NCBI GenBank assembly: GCA_028865305.1
Contig: JAGWKM010000004.1
Location: 1-52,124 of the forward strand
DNA from: Patescibacteria group bacterium
GTDB lineage: Bacteria > Patescibacteriota > Minisyncoccia > UBA6257 > 2-01-FULL-56-20
Length of the DNA stretch: 52,124 nt
Direction of reading: 5' to 3'
In this document: in pieces, positions 51,356 through 52,124 of the stretch
Layout of the letters: every line of letters starts with the position of its first letter
Position numbering within the stretch: position 1 is the first letter of the stretch
The notes under the pieces: model-generated
The model's input: only the letters and a program-made list of their open reading frames with translations
Told to the model about the DNA's origin: nothing
Database searches by the model: none
Program-made: the position numbers and the translations under genes

Positions 51356-51382
51356 GGCTCCCGATCGGGAGCCTTTTTTTTG
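51356..51382 (+). terminator. Terminator of the secreted-protein cluster
   Basis: GGCTCCCGATCGGGAGCC followed by T8-T9. Again a palindrome with the CGATCG core, here clearly as a terminator. Confidence 0.9.
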
Positions 51383-51419
51383 CCCATCACGGCGGTTTGT
51401 TTTATAATCTAAATATCTC

Positions 51420-52124
51420 ATGATAGCTAAGCGTGCAGTATTCGCGGCCTCCATAGCGCTTGTATCGTTTATTTTTATTTATTCTGTTGCAGCAGCTGGT
51501 GCGCCCACAATAATCATTGGGACCGCCTCCGGTCAAGCAGGATCGAGCGTCGTTTTGCCGGTAAATTTTGCAAGCGGCACGACGGACGTGAGCGCCTTGC
51601 AATTCGACATCACGCTTCCCACGGGCATTTCATATGTTTCCATCGCGACCGGCACGGTGGCTATAGCCGCTAATAAGGATGTCATGGCTGCGGCCATTTC
51701 TGGCGGTATGCGTGTGCTCGTCGCTGGCTTGAACCAGACGCCGATAGGCACCGGTCTGCTTGCGAATATTACTTTGAACGCTTCAAACACCATCCCCTTG
51801 GGGCAATATACCTTAGCGCCCATAAATATCGTCTTTTCCGATCCGAATGCTATAGAGGTGGTATCCAGCAGCCAATCGGGCAGTATTACGGTTACGACCG
51901 CAAGTAGTCCTTCTTCCGCCGATACGACGCCACCGACTATTTCAATAATACTTCCTTTGCCGGGCACTACTGTTTCTTCCTCCGTCACGGTCACGGGCAC
52001 CGCGGCGGACAACGTGGCCGTCGCTGCCGTCGGGCTCTCCATCGACGGCGGATCCTATCAACCGGCGAATGGCACCTCGAGCTGGAGCTACGTGATCCCT
52101 TCGCTGAACCCCGGCTCCCACACG
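51420..52124 (+). CDS. Secreted protein with a cohesin-like domain (3' end beyond the window)
   Basis: Open to the last base (235 codons). N-terminal signal peptide (about residues 1-26, IALVSFIFIYSVAAAGAP). Residues about 29-150 match the cohesin-type fold pattern: GTASGQAGSSVVLPVNF, VSALQFDITLPTGI, then LGQYTLAPINIVFSD. After DTTPPTISIILPLPGTTV an Ig-like repeat begins (VTVTGTAADNVAVAAVGLSI). TATAAT at 51403-51408 lies 11 nt before the ATG. Probably a cell-surface protein; the scaffold role of true cohesins is not implied. Confidence 0.78.
   Translation, partial: MIAKRAVFAASIALVSFIFIYSVAAAGAPTIIIGTASGQAGSSVVLPVNFASGTTDVSALQFDITLPTGISYVSIATGTVAIAANKDVMAAAISGGMRVLVAGLNQTPIGTGLLANITLNASNTIPLGQYTLAPINIVFSDPNAIEVVSSSQSGSITVTTASSPSSADTTPPTISIILPLPGTTVSSSVTVTGTAADNVAVAAVGLSIDGGSYQPANGTSSWSYVIPSLNPGSHT

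Noticed and set aside
47831-51382. Prophage tail-fibre module
   Set aside because: No terminase, portal, capsid, integrase or lysis genes; each protein has a Sec-type signal or anchor, which phage structural proteins lack.

Overview
The window looks like a chromosomal segment of a small-genome bacterium of the Candidate Phyla Radiation (Patescibacteria, probably a Parcubacteria-type lineage). The evidence is indirect: compact core genes, a shortened HrcA, an SMC with no visible hinge, MutY and Nth homologues without intact Fe-S cysteine sets, prepilin-like proteins next to a coiled-coil lytic transglycosylase, almost no biosynthetic enzymes, and very many short dispersed hairpin repeats. GC content is moderate (a little over 50% by eye). 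No rRNA gene or phylogenetic marker long enough for firm placement was recognised.

Layout: 1-4.9 kb translation and envelope genes (secE, nusG, rpsR, a PAP2 phosphatase, an MscS-like TM protein, rpsP, rpsU, yqeY, ybeY); 5.3-8.0 kb ftsA-ftsZ; 8.2-14.2 kb nucleic-acid genes (rmuC, an RRM protein, mutY, rnhB, rpmF, nusB, rnc) with small zinc-ribbon and lipoprotein genes between; 14.4-17.8 kb smc and a convergent CorA-like gene; 18-23.8 kb the heat-shock block hrcA-grpE-dnaK-(membrane protein)-dnaJ with a CIRCE operator; 23.9-24.3 kb a structured non-coding unit; 24.4-31.4 kb a GH1 glycosidase, repair genes (mpg, nth, uvrB), an HD phosphohydrolase and a SemiSWEET; 31.4-31.6 kb a tRNA-like gene with a possible antisense small RNA; 31.7-38.5 kb a GlcD-type oxidase, a prepilin cluster and a lytic transglycosylase; 38.6-47.7 kb an M16 peptidase, AI-2E family protein, an XRE/sigma-region-4 hybrid regulator, atpG-atpD, DoxX, tRNA-Gly(CCC) and an ABC metal transporter; 47.9-52.1 kb secreted or membrane-anchored proteins, including a three-gene cluster of unknown function and the start of a cohesin-like surface protein.

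Two expression styles are visible. Most conserved genes have a TATAAT-like -10 box exactly 6-8 nt before the ATG and no Shine-Dalgarno, as expected for leaderless mRNAs. Small accessory genes instead have a TTGACA-like -35, about 17 nt, a -10, and a good Shine-Dalgarno.

The most striking global feature is a set of unrelated low-complexity repeats that all share a 7-nt unit length, usually as two inverted arrays forming a hairpin. They often end at the start codon of the next gene, and stop-free versions lie inside ybeY, mutY, rnhB, hrcA, glcD, atpD and the ABC ATPase gene. Other leads are a 28-bp perfect hairpin directly after rnc, a promoter-driven small RNA whose predicted 5' end is complementary to the anticodon arm of the adjacent odd tRNA, and a ~390-nt orphan structured RNA.
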